From: Oscillospiraceae bacterium
GTDB lineage: Bacteria; Bacillota; Clostridia; Oscillospirales; Ruminococcaceae
DNA: 64,000 nucleotides
Direction of reading: 5' to 3'
Assembly: GCA_003531585.1 (NCBI GenBank)
Contig: DQFX01000012.1
Span: 9,390 to 73,389 of the forward strand
Shown: piece by piece, positions 52,121-61,016 of the stretch
Layout: every line of letters starts with the position of its first letter
Numbering within the stretch: the first letter of the stretch is position 1
Position numbers and translations under genes: made by a program
The notes under the pieces: model-generated
Database searches by the model: none
Seen by the model: only the letters and a program-made list of their open reading frames with translations
What the model was told of the DNA's origin: nothing

Positions 52121-53845
52121 ATGAAACTTGAAAAGTTAGTAGGCGACCGCTTCAAGCAGCGCCCCTCCGACTGCAATATCGACAGCCACGCGCTGATGAT
52201 ACGCGGCGGCTACATGAAGTACGTTGCAAACGGCATTTTCTCCAGCTACATGCCCTTAAAGCGCATAACCCGCAAGATAGAGCAGATAATCCGCGAGGAG
52301 ATGGACGCTATCGATGGTCAGGAGGTATCCTTCCCTGTTGTAATGCCAGCGACCCTCTGGCAGGAATCCGGCAGATACGAGAGCATCGGCAGCGAGCTTC
52401 TCCGCTTCACCGACCGCAACAAGGCGCAGATGGTCCTCGGCATGACCCACGAGGAAGCCGCTGTGCAGCTCGTCCGCGAGTATGCGAACAGCTACTCCAA
52501 GTATCCGTTCATGATCTACCAGATACAGACCAAGTTCCGCGACGAGGCGCGTCCCCGCGGCGGACTTATCCGCGTGCGCGAGTTCACTATGAAGGACGCG
52601 TATTCATTCCACACCTCCCAGGAGGATCTCGAGGAATACTACATGCGCTGCCACAAGGCTTACGAGCGTATCTATGCGCGCGCAGGCATTCCCGAGGTAA
52701 TTTCCGTAAAGTCCGACTCCGGCATGATGGGCGGCAGCATTTCCCATGAGTTCATGCTGCTCACTCCTATCGGCGAGGACTCCATTGCGATATGCAAGGA
52801 CTGCGGATTCCGCGCTAACATGGAAGCGGCTGAGTCCATAATCGAGAACACCCGCGACGCCGAGAGCCAGCCCCTCGCCGAGGTACACACCCCGAATATC
52901 CACACCATCGAGGAAATCTGCGAGTTCCTGCACACCCCGCAGGACAAGAGCTGCAAGGCGGTAGTATACCAGCGCAACCACGACGACAGCTACGTTGTAG
53001 TGTTTATCCGCGGCGACCTCGATATCAACGAAACTAAGCTCACAAACTTCCTCGGCTGCGATATCCACCCGGCTGTTATCACTCCGGAGTGCGGACTCAA
53101 CGCGGGCTACATCGGGCCGGTAGGTCTCCCCGAGGGCATGACCGTGCTGTTCGACCGCTCCCTCCAGAACACGAACAACCTCTCCTGCGGCGCAAACAAG
53201 GAGGAGTACCACTACACCGGTCTCGACATCGACCGCGACTGCAAGAACGTTGAATACCACGACTTCGCGAAGATCATCGAGGGCGGTATCTGCCCGAGCT
53301 GCGGCAAGAAGCACATCACCATCTCCCGCGGCATCGAGGTCGGCAACATATTCCAGCTCGGAACCAAGTACACCAAGAGCATGGGCATGACCTACCTTGA
53401 CAAGGACGGCGACACTCAGACTCCTATCATGGGCTGCTATGGCATCGGCGTAGGCAGACTTGCCGCTTCCGTATGCGAGGCTCACCACGATGATTACGGC
53501 CCCATCTGGCCGATGGCTATCGCTCCGTGGCAGGTGCACATCTGCGCAGTACGCGCCGACGATGCCGAGGTCAAGGAGAAGGCAGACGCACTCTACGAGG
53601 AGCTCCAGAAGCGCGGCGTAGAGGTGATCTACGACGACCGTGCAGTAAGCGCAGGCGTAATGTTCTCCGACGCCGACCTGCTGGGAATCCCGCTCCGCGT
53701 TATCGTAAGCCCGAGAAACCTCAAGGACGGCGTAATCGAGATCTCCGCAAGAGACAAGAGCTTCAGCGAGAAGCTGAACCCCGCCGACGTCGCAGACCGC
53801 ATTCAGGAAAAAATAGCTGAACTCATGCAGTTCGACGTAGAATAA
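52121..53845 (+). CDS. proS: prolyl-tRNA synthetase, bacterial type with editing domain
   Basis: 574 residues. Class II motif 2 is in the KFRDEARPRGGLIRVREFTMKDAYSF segment, and the INS editing domain (about 230-380) is present, typical of bacterial ProRS. The C-terminal anticodon-binding domain ends the protein. The ATG follows AAAGGAAGAAAACAC. It is controlled by the proline T-box. It is one of very few plus-strand genes here. Confidence 0.97.
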   Translation: MKLEKLVGDRFKQRPSDCNIDSHALMIRGGYMKYVANGIFSSYMPLKRITRKIEQIIREEMDAIDGQEVSFPVVMPATLWQESGRYESIGSELLRFTDRNKAQMVLGMTHEEAAVQLVREYANSYSKYPFMIYQIQTKFRDEARPRGGLIRVREFTMKDAYSFHTSQEDLEEYYMRCHKAYERIYARAGIPEVISVKSDSGMMGGSISHEFMLLTPIGEDSIAICKDCGFRANMEAAESIIENTRDAESQPLAEVHTPNIHTIEEICEFLHTPQDKSCKAVVYQRNHDDSYVVVFIRGDLDINETKLTNFLGCDIHPAVITPECGLNAGYIGPVGLPEGMTVLFDRSLQNTNNLSCGANKEEYHYTGLDIDRDCKNVEYHDFAKIIEGGICPSCGKKHITISRGIEVGNIFQLGTKYTKSMGMTYLDKDGDTQTPIMGCYGIGVGRLAASVCEAHHDDYGPIWPMAIAPWQVHICAVRADDAEVKEKADALYEELQKRGVEVIYDDRAVSAGVMFSDADLLGIPLRVIVSPRNLKDGVIEISARDKSFSEKLNPADVADRIQEKIAELMQFDVE

Positions 53846-53885
53846 AACCAGTCACCGGGGCACCGCTCCGGGGATTATTATAGCG

Positions 53886-53919
53886 AAAACCGGGACAGGA
53901 AAACTGCCCCGGTTTGTTT
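53886..53919. terminator. bidirectional terminator between proS and the EAL gene
   Basis: AAACCGGGACAG...CTGCCCCGGTTT hairpin with T-rich flanks on both strands, serving the convergent proS and EAL genes. Confidence 0.75.
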
Positions 53920-55579
53920 ATTTATTGACCTCGACAAGCATTTTGTCGAATTCTTCCTGGGTTATCGGCTTGGAGTAGTAGAATCCCTGCGCCGAATCGC
54001 AGCCGCAATCGCTCAGGAACGAAGCCTGCTCCGGAGTTTCCACGCCCTCCGCGATGATATCGAGACCGATATCACGCGACATTGAGATCGTGTGCGAGAT
54101 AATCTTCCGTCCGCGGCTGGACTCCATGAATTCCGAAAGGAACCCGCGGTCTATCTTGAGTACGTCGAACTGCGTCTTTTGCAGCATGTTCAGCGATGAA
54201 TACCCGGAGCCGAAATCGTCCATCAGCATGGTGAATCCCGCGTCCTTCATCTTCTGAACTACGTCGGAAACTCCCTCAGAATCAGTGGTTTCAGTTATTT
54301 CAAGCTCCAGCAGCTTTATCGGGATATCGTACTTGTTCACGAGGTGCAGCATTTCGCCCACCACGTCGAAGGTGTGTATGTACTCCCGGGAAATGTTCAC
54401 CGATATCGGAACCGGCTCTATTCCCTTGTCTATCCACTCGCGGATTTTCCTGCACGCGCTCTCCCAGATTATCTGGTCGAGCTTCAGTATAAACCCGTTC
54501 TCCTCGAACACCGGAACGAAATCCGCCGGAGATATCATGCCCTTTTCCGGGTGGATCCACCTCGCCAGCGCCTCCGCGCCGATTATCCGCTTGGTGGAAA
54601 TGCTGAACTTCGGCTGGAGGTACATCACGAACTGACCGTCAAGCAGCGCGTTCATCATGTCGTCCTCGATGGACTGCTTCTTGTGAAGCTCGCTCTTCAT
54701 TCTTCCGTTGAAGAATCCTATGTTGTTCAGGGCATTCCCCTTTATCGACTGTCGCGCCAGCGCGGCGTTATCGCCGTGCCTGCGTATATGCAGCGACCTG
54801 TCCTCGACAATCGCAACGCCGAAAATCAGCCTGTACTCCATGTTCTGGAATCCGGTCAGCATGCTTTCAATCCTGTGGATAAAATCAAGCAGGTCGGAGT
54901 CGCTTGAGAACGTAGTCACCACCATGAAAACATCAGCGTTCAGCCGTGCGAAGGGCTGTTCCTCGCTGCAAATCAGTCCCAGCGTGCCGTACAGAAACTC
55001 AAGAAGCTCGTCGCCGGCTTCAACGCCGTACTTTTCGTTGATAAGCTTGAACCGCTCAACATCGAACTGGATAAATGCTATCTCCTCGTTAGGGTGGCGC
55101 TTTATCATCTCCGCAGCCTCGTCGCTGAAAATACGCGGGTCGCGGTCTGACGAAAAGCCGCTCAGCACGCGGCGGTCAAAAAGTTCGCGGCTCGTGTAAG
55201 GTCTGATGGTGCCGTGTACGGCGATTATCCTGCCGCCGTCGTCCTTCAGAAAATGCGCGTAGAACCCGCACAGCCGGAATTCTCCGTCCGCTGACAGCTT
55301 CATGCGAATATCTGCGGCGAGGCTCATTCTGTCGCTCCCGGAGATCGTCCCTTCCTCTATGCACGAGGAAAAGATATTGAAGGAAGGCAGGGACTGCGGG
55401 TCGATCAGCCCGCTTTCGCGAAGATACTCCAGCGGATCGCCCGAAACGTCTGCAAATATTCCGGAGCCGGCGGAAACGACAGTCCCCGCTGCGCAGTCCC
55501 AGAGGAAATGCGCGGAATTCTTGTCACGTTCCAGCATTTCATAAAAAAGCTTTATGTCCTTTTCTGTGATATTACTCAT
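53918..55579 (-). CDS. cyclic-di-GMP phosphodiesterase, degenerate GGDEF plus EAL
   Basis: 553 residues. An N-terminal PAS-like sensor region (about 1-130), a GGDEF domain in which the signature is changed to NADVF (so a cyclase is unlikely), and a C-terminal EAL domain. EAL catalytic residues are conserved: EALARW, VNIS, ELEITETT, DDFGSG, KIDRGF and AEGVET. It should hydrolyse c-di-GMP, perhaps gated by the inactive GGDEF. No transmembrane helix is seen. It has its own promoter. Confidence 0.9.
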   Translation of the reverse strand: MSNITEKDIKLFYEMLERDKNSAHFLWDCAAGTVVSAGSGIFADVSGDPLEYLRESGLIDPQSLPSFNIFSSCIEEGTISGSDRMSLAADIRMKLSADGEFRLCGFYAHFLKDDGGRIIAVHGTIRPYTSRELFDRRVLSGFSSDRDPRIFSDEAAEMIKRHPNEEIAFIQFDVERFKLINEKYGVEAGDELLEFLYGTLGLICSEEQPFARLNADVFMVVTTFSSDSDLLDFIHRIESMLTGFQNMEYRLIFGVAIVEDRSLHIRRHGDNAALARQSIKGNALNNIGFFNGRMKSELHKKQSIEDDMMNALLDGQFVMYLQPKFSISTKRIIGAEALARWIHPEKGMISPADFVPVFEENGFILKLDQIIWESACRKIREWIDKGIEPVPISVNISREYIHTFDVVGEMLHLVNKYDIPIKLLELEITETTDSEGVSDVVQKMKDAGFTMLMDDFGSGYSSLNMLQKTQFDVLKIDRGFLSEFMESSRGRKIISHTISMSRDIGLDIIAEGVETPEQASFLSDCGCDSAQGFYYSKPITQEEFDKMLVEVNK

Positions 55580-55623
55580 TGCACCACCGCCTTTCCTTGT
55601 TTTGTTCTGTTAACTCTTATACA

Positions 55624-55652
55624 ATTATACCACATACGCTCGTATTTTTCAA
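55624..55652 (-). promoter_or_regulatory. promoter of the EAL gene
   Basis: -35 TTGAAA (55647-55652), 17-bp spacer, -10 TATAAT (55624-55629) preceded by GTGG. Confidence 0.9.
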
Positions 55653-55710
55653 TAGTTTTTGTTAAAAATGCAATAGACAGTTTAAATTCTGTGTCAAATA
55701 ATATCGCAAT

Positions 55711-56478
55711 TCATTCCATTCTTATACTTTTATAGTAATCCAGTGCAGAAAAACTGCGTTCCGTGCGGGCGAGGAAGTAGTTTTCGGTAACTATGCCCAG
55801 CAGCTTTGCAGCCTGCGGCGAAACGCTGAAACGGAACGCCTCGTCAAGCCTTGCGTAAACGATATTCTGCATAGCCCCGAGAAGCTCCCGGGTAAGCACG
55901 AAGTAACGCCCGCTGTATTCCCTGTCGAAGCAGTCGCCGCAGATGAGTTCGCCGCTGTCCGGCAGGAAGAACATCTCGTCATGCTCTCCGCAGCCGCAGT
56001 TGCAGCAGCCGCGAAGATCCGGAAAGTACCCCAGCATGCAGGAAAACCGCAGCTCGAACGCCGCCTTTACACATGCGAGCCGAGCCGTATCCCGCGCCAT
56101 TTCAGCCTCGTAAAGCGATATCGCGAAGAACCTCACCAGGCTGTCAGAACCCTCCGCCGCCTGCTCCTGCGGGGTGCAGAACTTCACCGCCTGCGCGAAG
56201 TAGGAGCCGAGCGCGAGTTTCTCAATATCGCTTCCCAGCTCGTGGAAGCTCCGCTTAGGCTTCGCTGAGTTCACCGAGTACCGCTGCTTGGTTTTATTAA
56301 GGCAGAAGGTGGCATAGGAAAACAGCCCGCACGACCCTAAAAGCGAGCTGTTGATCTTCTTCACACCGTGGGCGGTCGCCTCGATTATGCCCTGCTCGTC
56401 GGTGAGGATATCAATAAAGCAGTTGCTTTCGCCGATATCCCGCCGCCCGACGACTATACCGTCATAGGTAAAAAGCAA
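55711..56478 (-). CDS. recO: DNA repair protein RecO
   Basis: 255 residues. The N-terminal OB-fold (YDGIVVGRRDIGESNCFIDIL), a helical middle and a Cys4 zinc motif (CCNCGCG and CGDC) are visible. RecO loads RecA with RecR and anneals strands. It is 15 bp after era, the common era-recO pair, and ends the hisS-rimM-trmD operon. Confidence 0.95.
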   Translation of the reverse strand: MLFTYDGIVVGRRDIGESNCFIDILTDEQGIIEATAHGVKKINSSLLGSCGLFSYATFCLNKTKQRYSVNSAKPKRSFHELGSDIEKLALGSYFAQAVKFCTPQEQAAEGSDSLVRFFAISLYEAEMARDTARLACVKAAFELRFSCMLGYFPDLRGCCNCGCGEHDEMFFLPDSGELICGDCFDREYSGRYFVLTRELLGAMQNIVYARLDEAFRFSVSPQAAKLLGIVTENYFLARTERSFSALDYYKSIRME

Positions 56479-56493
56479 ATCCGTACCTCCAGT

Positions 56494-57396
56494 TTAGTCC
56501 TCGTCGTACATTCCAAGGTCGGAGATAACGCGTTCGCGGTTTCTCCAGTCCTCCTTGACCTTCACGAAGCATTGCAGGTTGACCTTAGCCTGAAGCAGGT
56601 CCTCCATATCCCCGCGCGCCATGGTGCCTATCTGCTTGAGGCGCTCTCCGCCCTTGCCGATGATCATTCCCTTGTGGCTTTCCTTCTCGCAGATGATTAC
56701 AACGCTGATGTCGATTATCTCAGTGTCACCCTTCATGCGGGACTTGAATTTCTCGACGTCCACAGCAACGCCGTGGGGTATCTCCTCCTGCATGACGCGG
56801 AGTATCTTCTCGCGGACAATCTCCGAGCACATAAAACGCTCGGTGCGGTCGGTGGCGATGTCGTCCGGGAAGAAGTGCTCTCCCTCGACTGCGAAGCGCT
56901 CCAGCACCGGCATTATCTGATCGGTGTTTATGCGGTTCTTGACGGATATCGGGATTATCTCCTCGAAGTCGTAAAGCTCGGAGTACTGCTGGATTATCTT
57001 GAGTATCTCGCTCTTGTCCTTCAGCAGATCGACCTTGTTGAGAAGCAGCACCACAGCAGTCCCGTGGGAAGCGAAGCTGTGTATCAGATCCTGCTCGATG
57101 GAGGATATCTTCTTTGTTACGTCCGCCATGAGGATGGCGCAGTCCACGTCGTCAACGCTCTGCCGTATGGACTTCACCATGTGCTCGGAAAGCTTGGTCT
57201 TTGGCTTGTGCATACCCGGCGTATCCATGAAAACGTACTGCGTATCGCCCTTGGTGAGCACGCCGTTTATGCGGTTTCGCGTAGTCTGAGGCTTCTCGCT
57301 GACTATGGATATCTTCTCGCCGACCAGCAGGTTGGTGAGAGAGGATTTTCCGGCGTTTGCGCGCCCCGTTATTGCAATGAATGCGTTCTTAGTCAT
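56494..57396 (-). CDS. era: GTPase Era
   Basis: 300 residues. G1 GRANAGKSS, G3 DTPGMHK and G4 NKVD, followed by a KH domain with IIGKGGERLKQIG. It binds the 16S 3' end in 30S assembly. It overlaps the trmD stop by one base (TAATG) and precedes recO. Confidence 0.97.
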   Translation of the reverse strand: MTKNAFIAITGRANAGKSSLTNLLVGEKISIVSEKPQTTRNRINGVLTKGDTQYVFMDTPGMHKPKTKLSEHMVKSIRQSVDDVDCAILMADVTKKISSIEQDLIHSFASHGTAVVLLLNKVDLLKDKSEILKIIQQYSELYDFEEIIPISVKNRINTDQIMPVLERFAVEGEHFFPDDIATDRTERFMCSEIVREKILRVMQEEIPHGVAVDVEKFKSRMKGDTEIIDISVVIICEKESHKGMIIGKGGERLKQIGTMARGDMEDLLQAKVNLQCFVKVKEDWRNRERVISDLGMYDED

Positions 57397-58499
57397 TATC
57401 TTTCTTCCTTGTGATACTTGTAAACCAGCCTGAACTGCCAGAAGGCAACAGGCGTTTCCGCGCTTATATCAGCTTCCTGAACTGCGCGCCACTCGTCAGG
57501 CGAACTGCACTCCGCAGTAAAGCCGCACATTTCCTCAGTGACCCCGCTGAACGGCACGGTTTTCACGTTGAAAACCTGCACCACGCACTTTCCAAGACCC
57601 GCGCCATCGGTGACGATCAAATACTCGCCGCGCCGCGGAAGCTCCCCGGACTGAACGCTGAGGTCAGCGCGCTTTTTCCCGCGCATAACAAGCTTCGCGA
57701 GCCTGTCCGCCTCGTCAGCCGTTTTCCCGAACCTGACAACGCCGGAACACCTGGTTTCCGGCGGGATATCCTTATCTTCCAGGAATGCGCTCCAGAGCCG
57801 CTCGTGCTGTTCAGAGATAAACTTCCCGTACATATCCGGGCGCTTTCTTGCAGTAACCCGCAGCGCTTCACGGTTCTGCCACCCGGTGACGGTGCGGTGG
57901 TCTCCCGTGAGGAGCACCTCCGGTACCCTGCGCCCATGCCATTCCTCCGGGCGGGTGTACTGCGGGAACTCCAGCAGTCCGTTGTAGTGGCTCTCGATGC
58001 TGTAGGCGTCCTCATTCGGAAGCACCCCGGGCTGGAGCCTCGCCACAGCGTCCGCGACTATCAGCGCGGGAAGCTCCCCGCCGGTCAGCACATAATTCCC
58101 GACCGACAGCTCCTCCACTTCAAGCTCGTCCAGCACGCGCTGATCTATGCCCTCGTAGTGGCCGCACAGCAGGATAAGCCACGGCTCCTGCGCGAGTTCC
58201 TGCACCTTCTGCTGGGTCAGCACCTCGCCCTGCGGGGACATGTAGATTATCCGGGGCCTGCCCTCGCCCTGGGACTTTATCGCGGAAATGCAGTCGTAAA
58301 CCGGCTGAGCCTGCATGAGCATTCCGGTGCCGCCGCCGTAGGGCTTGTCGTCCACGCGGCGGTGCTTGTTCTCGGTGTATTTCCGGATATCGTGGGTGTG
58401 CACCTCGATAAAGCCGTTTCTGATTCCCCTGCCGACTATGCTCTCGTTAAGCACGCTGCCGCACATTTGAGTGAACAGCGTTGCAATGTCGATTCTCAT
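57396..58499 (-). CDS. trmD: tRNA (guanine-N1-)-methyltransferase TrmD fused to an ASCH domain
   Basis: 367 residues; normal TrmD is about 230-250. Residues 1-230 are TrmD: YGGGTGM, SPQGEVLTQ, LLCGHYEGIDQR, SVGNYVLTGGELPAL (the trefoil knot) and the catalytic Asp164 in NEDAYS. Residues about 236-362 look like an ASCH domain: VRFGKTADEADRLAKLVMRGKKRADLS, GEYLIVTDGAGLGKCVVQV, VPFSGV and a WRAVQEADI segment. There is one continuous frame with no stop between them. ASCH is a beta-barrel thought to bind RNA. TrmD methylates G37 of tRNA. The start overlaps rimM by four bases. Confidence 0.93.
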   Translation of the reverse strand: MRIDIATLFTQMCGSVLNESIVGRGIRNGFIEVHTHDIRKYTENKHRRVDDKPYGGGTGMLMQAQPVYDCISAIKSQGEGRPRIIYMSPQGEVLTQQKVQELAQEPWLILLCGHYEGIDQRVLDELEVEELSVGNYVLTGGELPALIVADAVARLQPGVLPNEDAYSIESHYNGLLEFPQYTRPEEWHGRRVPEVLLTGDHRTVTGWQNREALRVTARKRPDMYGKFISEQHERLWSAFLEDKDIPPETRCSGVVRFGKTADEADRLAKLVMRGKKRADLSVQSGELPRRGEYLIVTDGAGLGKCVVQVFNVKTVPFSGVTEEMCGFTAECSSPDEWRAVQEADISAETPVAFWQFRLVYKYHKEER

Positions 58500-59026
58500 T
58501 CGCCGTCTCCGTCAACAGCGTCCTCAAACAGCCCCGGGAGCGGTCTGATGATCATTTCGCCAGCGTCGATGTCAGTTTTGAGCACGACTTCGTCGATACA
58601 CGGGAACATAAGCTCCGTGCCGTCCTCCCTGCGAATGGAGTACACGTCGCTAGCGCCGTTCTGGTAAACGTCGGTGATCTTGCCGTAGACAATGCCGGAA
58701 TCCGCGTCCTTTACGGTCAGCCCGATTATATCCTGAATGAAGTACAGCCCTTCTTCAAGCTCCGCGTCCTCGCGGTTGAGGTACAGAACCTTTCCGATGA
58801 GCGGCTGAGCCTGCTCTATCTTGTCGATACCGGCGAACTTCATCACGACTACGTTCTTGTGTGGGAAAGCCCTGGTTATCTCCATGGGGGTCTTACCCTT
58901 GTCGAGGTAGAGCGTGTCGAAATCGCACAGCACCTCGGCGCTGTCGCAGTAGTACTGCACCCGAACTTCCCCGCGTATTCCCTGGGTCGCAACTATTTTT
59001 CCTATCTCAAGAAACTGTTTTCTCAT
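58496..59026 (-). CDS. rimM: ribosome maturation factor RimM
   Basis: 176 residues. An N-terminal barrel (GKIVATQGIRGEVRVQYYC) and a C-terminal PRC-barrel (EEGLYFIQDIIGLTVKD, then EDGTELMFPCIDEVV) are visible. It matures the 30S head with ribosomal protein S19. It is coupled to trmD by a four-base overlap and lies 11 bp after hisS. Confidence 0.96.
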   Translation of the reverse strand: MRKQFLEIGKIVATQGIRGEVRVQYYCDSAEVLCDFDTLYLDKGKTPMEITRAFPHKNVVVMKFAGIDKIEQAQPLIGKVLYLNREDAELEEGLYFIQDIIGLTVKDADSGIVYGKITDVYQNGASDVYSIRREDGTELMFPCIDEVVLKTDIDAGEMIIRPLPGLFEDAVDGDGE

Positions 59027-59037
59027 GTCGTTTCCTC

Positions 59038-60264
59038 TTACAGACCTATCTTGATGATCTCGTCGAATCCCTGCTGCTTTGCCTTTGAGTAAGCCTTGTC
59101 AGCCTTCTTGCGGTTGGCTGCGGCGATGAGCGTAACGTCGCTCTCAGCCTGGAGCTCGCCGGATTTCGCGATAGCTTCCAGGATTGCCTCCGGGCTGTGT
59201 AGAATAGCCACTTTCCTGCGGCAGCCTGCAAGCTGGATATTGTTCTCGGTAACGATGGAGAAAATACGCTCGAAGCCGATGGAGAAGCCGACCGCAGGAA
59301 CAGTGTCCCCGGTGAATCTGCCAATGAGGTTATCGTAGCGTCCGCCGCCTGCGACGGTCCCGCCAAACTGCTTGCTTGCGACCTCGAAAACTGTGCCGGT
59401 GTAGTAACCCTGACCTCTTACAAGGGACGGGTCGAACTCAACGGTGTAGCTGTCGGAAAGCTTGTCGGCAGTCTCAATGATAGTGCGGAGCTGCTCGAGC
59501 GTTTCCTTGGCGTCCTCGGAGCAGTACTGCGCCATGTCGTCGAGGGTGAGCTTACCCTTTGCGAGAAGCCCGGACAGGCTGTTGACCGCTTCCTCGGGCA
59601 TGCCCTTTTCGCGGAGCTCTGCGGCTACGCCGTCGGCGCCTATCTTGTCGAGCTTGTCAAAGCTTACGGAAACCGTGTCAAGGGAATCCTCCGGGAATCC
59701 CATCGTGAGCAGGGAATTTCTCAGCACCCTGCGGTCGTTAACACGCACGGTGAACTCCCCGATGCCGATTTTTGAAAGCGCCTTAGCGGTAACGGAGATA
59801 AGCTCGATCTCGCAGCACCATGAATCCGAGCCGAGTATGTCGATATCGCACTGAACGAACTCACGGAGCCTGCCGCGCTGGGGACGCTCCGCACGGTACA
59901 CCTTGTCGATCTGAATGCACTTGAACGGGGACGGCAGACTGTTGCGGTTATTCGCGTAGTAGCGGGAAAGCGGCAGGGTCAGGTCGTAGCGCAGACCGAG
60001 ATCGCACAGTTCCTTTTCGTCGACCGGGTTCTTTGCAAGCGCTTCTGCGAGCTTGTCGCCGCGCTTCATTATGCGGAAGATGAGGTTAAGATTGTCGCCG
60101 CCGTCGCTCTTGTCGAGGTTCTCTGCGCTCTCAATGGCAGGGGTGTAGATACGTGTGAATCCGCTTGCGGTGTAGGTTTCAAGAATGAGGTTCATCAGGC
60201 GGTCGCGCTGTGCCGCTGCCTCGGGTAAATATTCCTGCATGCCCTTCTGGGGTTTTATGTTCAT
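59038..60264 (-). CDS. hisS: histidyl-tRNA synthetase
   Basis: 408 residues. Class II motif 2 is in RGRLREFVQCDIDILG, HisA-type motif LVRGQGYYTGTVFEV and motif 3 AVGFSIGFERI. It charges tRNA-His. It follows the GNAT gene by 18 bp and heads the rimM-trmD-era-recO part of the operon. No T-box was seen upstream. Confidence 0.96.
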   Translation of the reverse strand: MNIKPQKGMQEYLPEAAAQRDRLMNLILETYTASGFTRIYTPAIESAENLDKSDGGDNLNLIFRIMKRGDKLAEALAKNPVDEKELCDLGLRYDLTLPLSRYYANNRNSLPSPFKCIQIDKVYRAERPQRGRLREFVQCDIDILGSDSWCCEIELISVTAKALSKIGIGEFTVRVNDRRVLRNSLLTMGFPEDSLDTVSVSFDKLDKIGADGVAAELREKGMPEEAVNSLSGLLAKGKLTLDDMAQYCSEDAKETLEQLRTIIETADKLSDSYTVEFDPSLVRGQGYYTGTVFEVASKQFGGTVAGGGRYDNLIGRFTGDTVPAVGFSIGFERIFSIVTENNIQLAGCRRKVAILHSPEAILEAIAKSGELQAESDVTLIAAANRKKADKAYSKAKQQGFDEIIKIGL

Positions 60265-60282
60265 GTTCGTGGTTCCTTTCGT

Positions 60283-60714
60283 TTATAAATACTGGATAAA
60301 TCCGGTCTTTTCCATTCTGTCGTAGCCTGCGCGCTCGTAGAAATTCAGCGTGCCGGGAAGCTTCGAGCCGGTCATGAGAATGAGCCGGTAGCAGTTCTCG
60401 CGCTTCGCGATCTCTTTTGCGTACTCAAGGCAGGCTGTTGCTAATCCTCGTCCCCGGTAATCCGGGTGAGTGACGACGTTTTCGACCCATGCGTACGGGC
60501 GCGGGCCGTGGGTGAGGTTCGGGACGATAACGCAGGTGACTGTCGACACCAGCTTTCCGTCCTCCTCGGCTGCGATAAGGTGGTAGTCCGGGTCGTTCAC
60601 CAGGCGCTCCCACAGCGGGCGGGTAAGCTCCGCAGGCGGGACGGAGGTCTCGTGCAGATGCAGATACAGCTCCATGAGCTGTTCGTATTCGTCCATGCGT
60701 ACTTCTCTTATCAC
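60283..60714 (-). CDS. GNAT family N-acetyltransferase
   Basis: 143 residues, one GNAT domain. The acetyl-CoA loop is in VENVVTHPDYRGRGLATACLEYAKEIA, with motif B region NFYERAGYDRMEKTGFIQYL at the end. The substrate is unknown. It is the first gene of the hisS operon, after its promoter at 60747-60775. Confidence 0.88.
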   Translation of the reverse strand: MIREVRMDEYEQLMELYLHLHETSVPPAELTRPLWERLVNDPDYHLIAAEEDGKLVSTVTCVIVPNLTHGPRPYAWVENVVTHPDYRGRGLATACLEYAKEIAKRENCYRLILMTGSKLPGTLNFYERAGYDRMEKTGFIQYL

Positions 60715-60746
60715 AGGCTTTCCCCCTTTTCTTTACATACAGTTTT

Positions 60747-60775
60747 ATTTTACCACAAAATCGTCCTTATTTCAA
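60747..60775 (-). promoter_or_regulatory. GNAT-hisS-rimM-trmD operon promoter
   Basis: -35 TTGAAA (60770-60775), 17-bp spacer, -10 TAAAAT (60747-60752) preceded by GTGG. Confidence 0.85.
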
Positions 60776-60817
60776 GAGGGAACACAAAAAACCTGCGAAT
60801 TCCGCGAAATACACAAA

Positions 60818-60839
60818 AGCCGCCCTTCCGGAGCGGCTC
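60818..60839 (-). terminator. intrinsic terminator closing the accessory segment
   Basis: AGCCGC-CCTTCCGGA-GCGGCT hairpin with a TTTTGTG tail on the minus strand, isolating the hisS operon from upstream transcripts. Confidence 0.7.
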
Positions 60840-60844
60840 TGTAT

Positions 60845-61016
60845 GTCTAAATGTGACCCTTCCCGGGAAGTCTGGAAGCAGTGATGTTGTATAAGGCAAC
60901 ACTGCGCAAATTGCCATCAAAAGCATGAAACGAAGCGAAGTTCATCAGAGTTACCCATCAGGCTGTCAGATGAGGACTGTCAGCCAGAATCAGATTCTGT
61001 ATCAGGTAGAGCAGCA
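60845..61016. other. palindrome-rich non-coding stretch
   Basis: No gene is visible. It holds a perfect palindrome CTTCCCGGGAAG (60859-60870), an imperfect hairpin GCAGTGATGTTG...CAACACTGC (60878-60905), a direct repeat CTGTCAG (about 60963 and 60977) and CAGAATCAGATTCTG (60985-60999). This may be the edge of a degraded mobile element or a structured RNA; neither can be shown by eye. Confidence 0.35.

Noticed and set aside
60845..61016. tRNA gene used as an integration site
   Set aside because: No cloverleaf, T-loop GTTCGA or CCA-type end can be formed in this stretch.
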